Assembly: GCA_903632075.3 (NCBI GenBank)
Contig: CAHIKZ030002633.1
Span: 979,501-1,043,500, forward strand
Direction: 5' to 3'
From: Acanthosepion pharaonis
Lineage: Eukaryota > Mollusca > Cephalopoda > Sepiida > Sepiidae
DNA: 64,000 nt
Within the stretch, counting starts at the first letter, position 1. Every line of letters begins with the position of its first letter. Positions 61,675 through 64,000 of the stretch are shown here, piece by piece. The translations under genes and the position numbers were made by a program. Below the pieces are notes generated by a model. The model did no database searches. It worked only from the letters and a program-made list of their open reading frames with translations, and had not been told where the DNA came from.

Positions 61675-62100
61675 TATAACACAATCTTAGTTTAACATTG
61701 CAGCTATAAGGGGTATTAAATCATAACACGTTGCAACACAGTCTTGTATTTTTGCCTTTGGTTTTTTCAACGTATTCTATACTTATTTTATGTTTGCTTT
61801 CTTCTAGAGCTTTTACATATGTAAATTTAGCTTAAAATAGTTTCTAATAGCTGGGGTTAGTTGTTAATCCATATTGTACTGATCTATGTATATCCTTAAA
61901 TATAATAGGGAGATAATTCACAAATCCCTGGTTATGTAAATCTTTCATATACAGTTTATATCTACCAGCATTCATATCCAAGATCACATCATGAAAGTTG
62001 ATCACATTTGCATTTGTTGGAGTAGTGATTTTTAGGCCATGCTCTTTGAAGAATTGTACCACTTCTTTTCTTGATCTGTCTATGCTTGTTGGATTTTTAT
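61675..62100 (-). pseudogene. Penelope-like element reverse transcriptase fragment
   Basis: Minus strand from 62096 reads NPTSIDRSRKEVVQFFKEHG, then LKITTPTNANVINFHDVILD (the 'vNFLDVTLdL' box), NAGRYKLYMK (the 'GkYkPYrK' box), YLPIIFKDIHRSVQYGLTT (the 'hPPsIIKqiPksInxRLs' box) and NPSY. It then has KALEESKHKISIEYVEKTKG and, after a stop, FNTPYSCNVK (the 'WFNPPFSxNVxTN' box). This order is characteristic of Penelope-like reverse transcriptases downstream of the catalytic core and before the GIY-YIG domain. The core and the nuclease domain are absent here. At least two inactivating changes. Confidence 0.72.
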
Positions 62101-62534
62101 TATGTATTAATAAAAATTTTAGCTCTTATTATACATCATACACTATTTTACGAGCACCAGCATTCGATGTATGTGTGTGTATATATATAATAAAAATAAC
62201 CAGATCTTGTTCTATTTTCTTCTACAAGTCATAATAAGGTTATCTTACATTTCCTTACAGATTTAATTATTTTTCAAATAAGTAGGAAAGATTGGGAAAG
62301 GAAAACAGACTGTCAAAATTTACAAATTGCATAAAGTAAAAATGACAGATACAGGATAAAAGTAAAGGTTGAGAGTGGGTAGAGGTTATAAAACTGACAT
62401 GATTTGTTGATTACTTGTCATGGACTTAAATGAATGTGTATTGTGGTTTTAATATTTACAACAAGTAACAAAAGTAGCTGTAAGGCTGAGATGATTAAAC
62501 ATATCAAAGGTAAGAGAAGCAAAGAAAAAAAAAA
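62101..62534. other. no gene recognised
   Basis: A short TG/TA run at 62170-62190 and otherwise AT-rich sequence. Confidence 0.4.
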
Positions 62535-62690
62535 GCATTGAGATCTGACAAATTTGAACAAATGGATGGAAGAACAAATACCACAAAGACAGATGCCATA
62601 AAGGAGTACATATTACTGAGTCAACAAAAACAAGAAGCTATGGAAGACCATGACTGACCATATCCTGAAGAGACAGATCTGACTTTGTAA
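62535..62690 (+). mobile_element. probable LINE ORF2 3' tail (same family as 4484-4915)
   Basis: Shifted frames read TNLNKWMEEQ-like and then KLWKTMTDHILKRQI, matching the WMAEQ ... DRKLWRxMIAHILK ending of the other LINE tails. Too short for certainty. Confidence 0.4.
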
Positions 62691-64000
62691 ATTGTTACTC
62701 ATCTCTCTTTCAATTGAGCATCTAGAAAAACTGTTCATCTTGTCTGTAAATTGTTGATATCAACATAAAAATAATTATATAGTTGCATACAAATCACTCT
62801 CAATTATTTTTTTACCACACAAAATGGCTCAGGAAACATGTGGGTCCTATATTTAAACTGGTTGAGCAGCCTTGATGTAACTTGTCAATCAATCAAGAGA
62901 CATTACTACACATGTATAAACACAAATACTTTCCCATAGAATTACTCAGTTGTCAATGAGATGCCACTGAATGAGTTTGTGTACTGTGTGACTAGCACAT
63001 TCACAAAGACCAAATAAAGATTATTCATGTCTTGTGCAAAAAAAAAAAAAAAACTTTACATCACCAAAGTCTATTTTTGGTTCCTGTAATTTGTACTTTC
63101 CCAAAGCTTAAATCATCATTGAAATGCTGGATAAAATTAAAGAAAATGCTAGTGGTAATCCTAAAAGAAGGATTTGCAGTAGAGGTGATCAGTTTAGCAA
63201 TTTATGTTTCGGTATCAGTTTCGTTTTCCTTGATACCGGTTTTCGATTCGGTTTTTAATTTAGTATTTTTGCTTTCTAAGGAAGCTATTCATTTTCTTCT
63301 TTAATGATTGCATTTCCAGTAGATATCTGATTTTGCTTGAGATTGATAAATTTGCAACTTAGTCTGTTCAACTTGCAATATCATGTATTTATTGTCCAAT
63401 CTTAAAAATATTCATATGGCTGGAAAGAAAATAAAATAATCCTTCTAAATATGTAATTCGTATGTGTTTTTATTCATTTAATTTAAGAAAAAAAAAAAAA
63501 AAAAAAAAAAAAAGAGTTATTACTTCGACCAGTCAAAAACTTGAAATGATTTTTTTTTTTTTTCCAAGACTAAATTTTACACGCTACTCTGTTTCGCAGA
63601 ATCAAAATGACAAATCTTTATCAATATTCTTGAAGTTGTACACTCAATTAGAAGACAACTTAAAATACAACCAGGAAAATATTCATTTCCTCTCTGACCC
63701 AAGGAAGTGAATTCCTTCAAAAATTCTTAAAAAAAAAAAAAAAAAAAAAAAAAAGATAATTCTTTTTTGGTATGTCAGTCAACTATCATTGGCGTTTTGC
63801 AAATTTCTTCTAAACAAGGAAAATCCAGTTATTTTTCCCCTAAATAAATTTGTTTTTATCTAGTGAATACACCTAAAATTAAATATTAAAAATAATTAAA
63901 AGCTTTTAATTTCATTTTTAGAATGTGTAGATGTCCAAATCTGCGAGTATCAGCTGTTCTTTTTTAGATACATATTTTAAAACTGAAATTAAAAACTATT
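62691..64000. other. no gene recognised; long A runs
   Basis: A26 at 63488-63513 and A26 at 63729-63754, plus T runs near 63550. A CpG-bearing dyad lies at 63210-63238. The frame 63032-63304 has no recognised domain. Confidence 0.4.

Noticed and set aside
1..64000. CRISPR arrays, operons, prophage or plasmid features
   Set aside because: No regularly spaced direct repeats with unique spacers and no prokaryotic gene organisation. The content is that of an animal nuclear genome.

Overview
This is a strongly AT-rich animal nuclear window, most likely from a mollusc and probably a cephalopod. The reasons are the many A/T homopolymers, the (TA)n and (TG)n(TA)n arrays, and a dense mix of tRNA-derived SINEs, mariner/Tc1/Tigger DNA transposons, jockey-like and other LINE tails, a Penelope-like fragment and hairpin MITEs. 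The host call rests on remembered repeat families and has not been checked against a database. No intact protein-coding gene, rRNA, tRNA or CRISPR array could be supported. Most open frames are either pieces of decayed transposases and reverse transcriptases or read-through of simple repeats.

Layout. 0-8 kb: two tRNA-type SINE pieces, a Tc1 transposase tail, a LINE tail, a GC-rich hairpin, and a complete 1.67-kb TIR-bounded non-autonomous element (5949-7622) holding a perfect 82-bp palindrome. 8-17 kb: a (TA)n array, two abutting minus-strand LINE tails near 12 kb, and SINE copies. 17-27.5 kb: a diverged 0.7-kb foldback (17136-17838), a Tc1 tail, a SINE with an inverted 5' part, a 416-bp hairpin element inside a TA array followed directly by a second copy of the 1.67-kb element family, and a 324-bp element with both ends resembling human Tigger1. 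29.5-36 kb: a jockey-like reverse transcriptase relic that keeps YADD, an interrupted LINE tail, a mariner bounded by TIRs (32378-33490) and a mariner tail. 38.5 kb: two adjacent palindromes. 40.9-46.4 kb: a DNA-transposon cluster with a mariner, a second mariner-like element with TIRs, and a DUF4817-type transposon nested inside a Tigger/pogo-like TIR pair. 49-58 kb: a minisatellite, a purine tract, a possible first coding exon (55382-55442, + strand), a Tc1 end with IR/DR structure and a SINE inverted repeat. 61-64 kb: a Penelope-like reverse transcriptase fragment and a weak LINE tail.

If a host gene is present, the best hint is the 20-codon candidate exon at 55.4 kb, which has a good start context and a consensus splice donor. 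Otherwise the window looks intronic or intergenic. The most interesting material is structural: palindromic and foldback elements, nested insertions, and an apparent cross-phylum Tigger1-like element.
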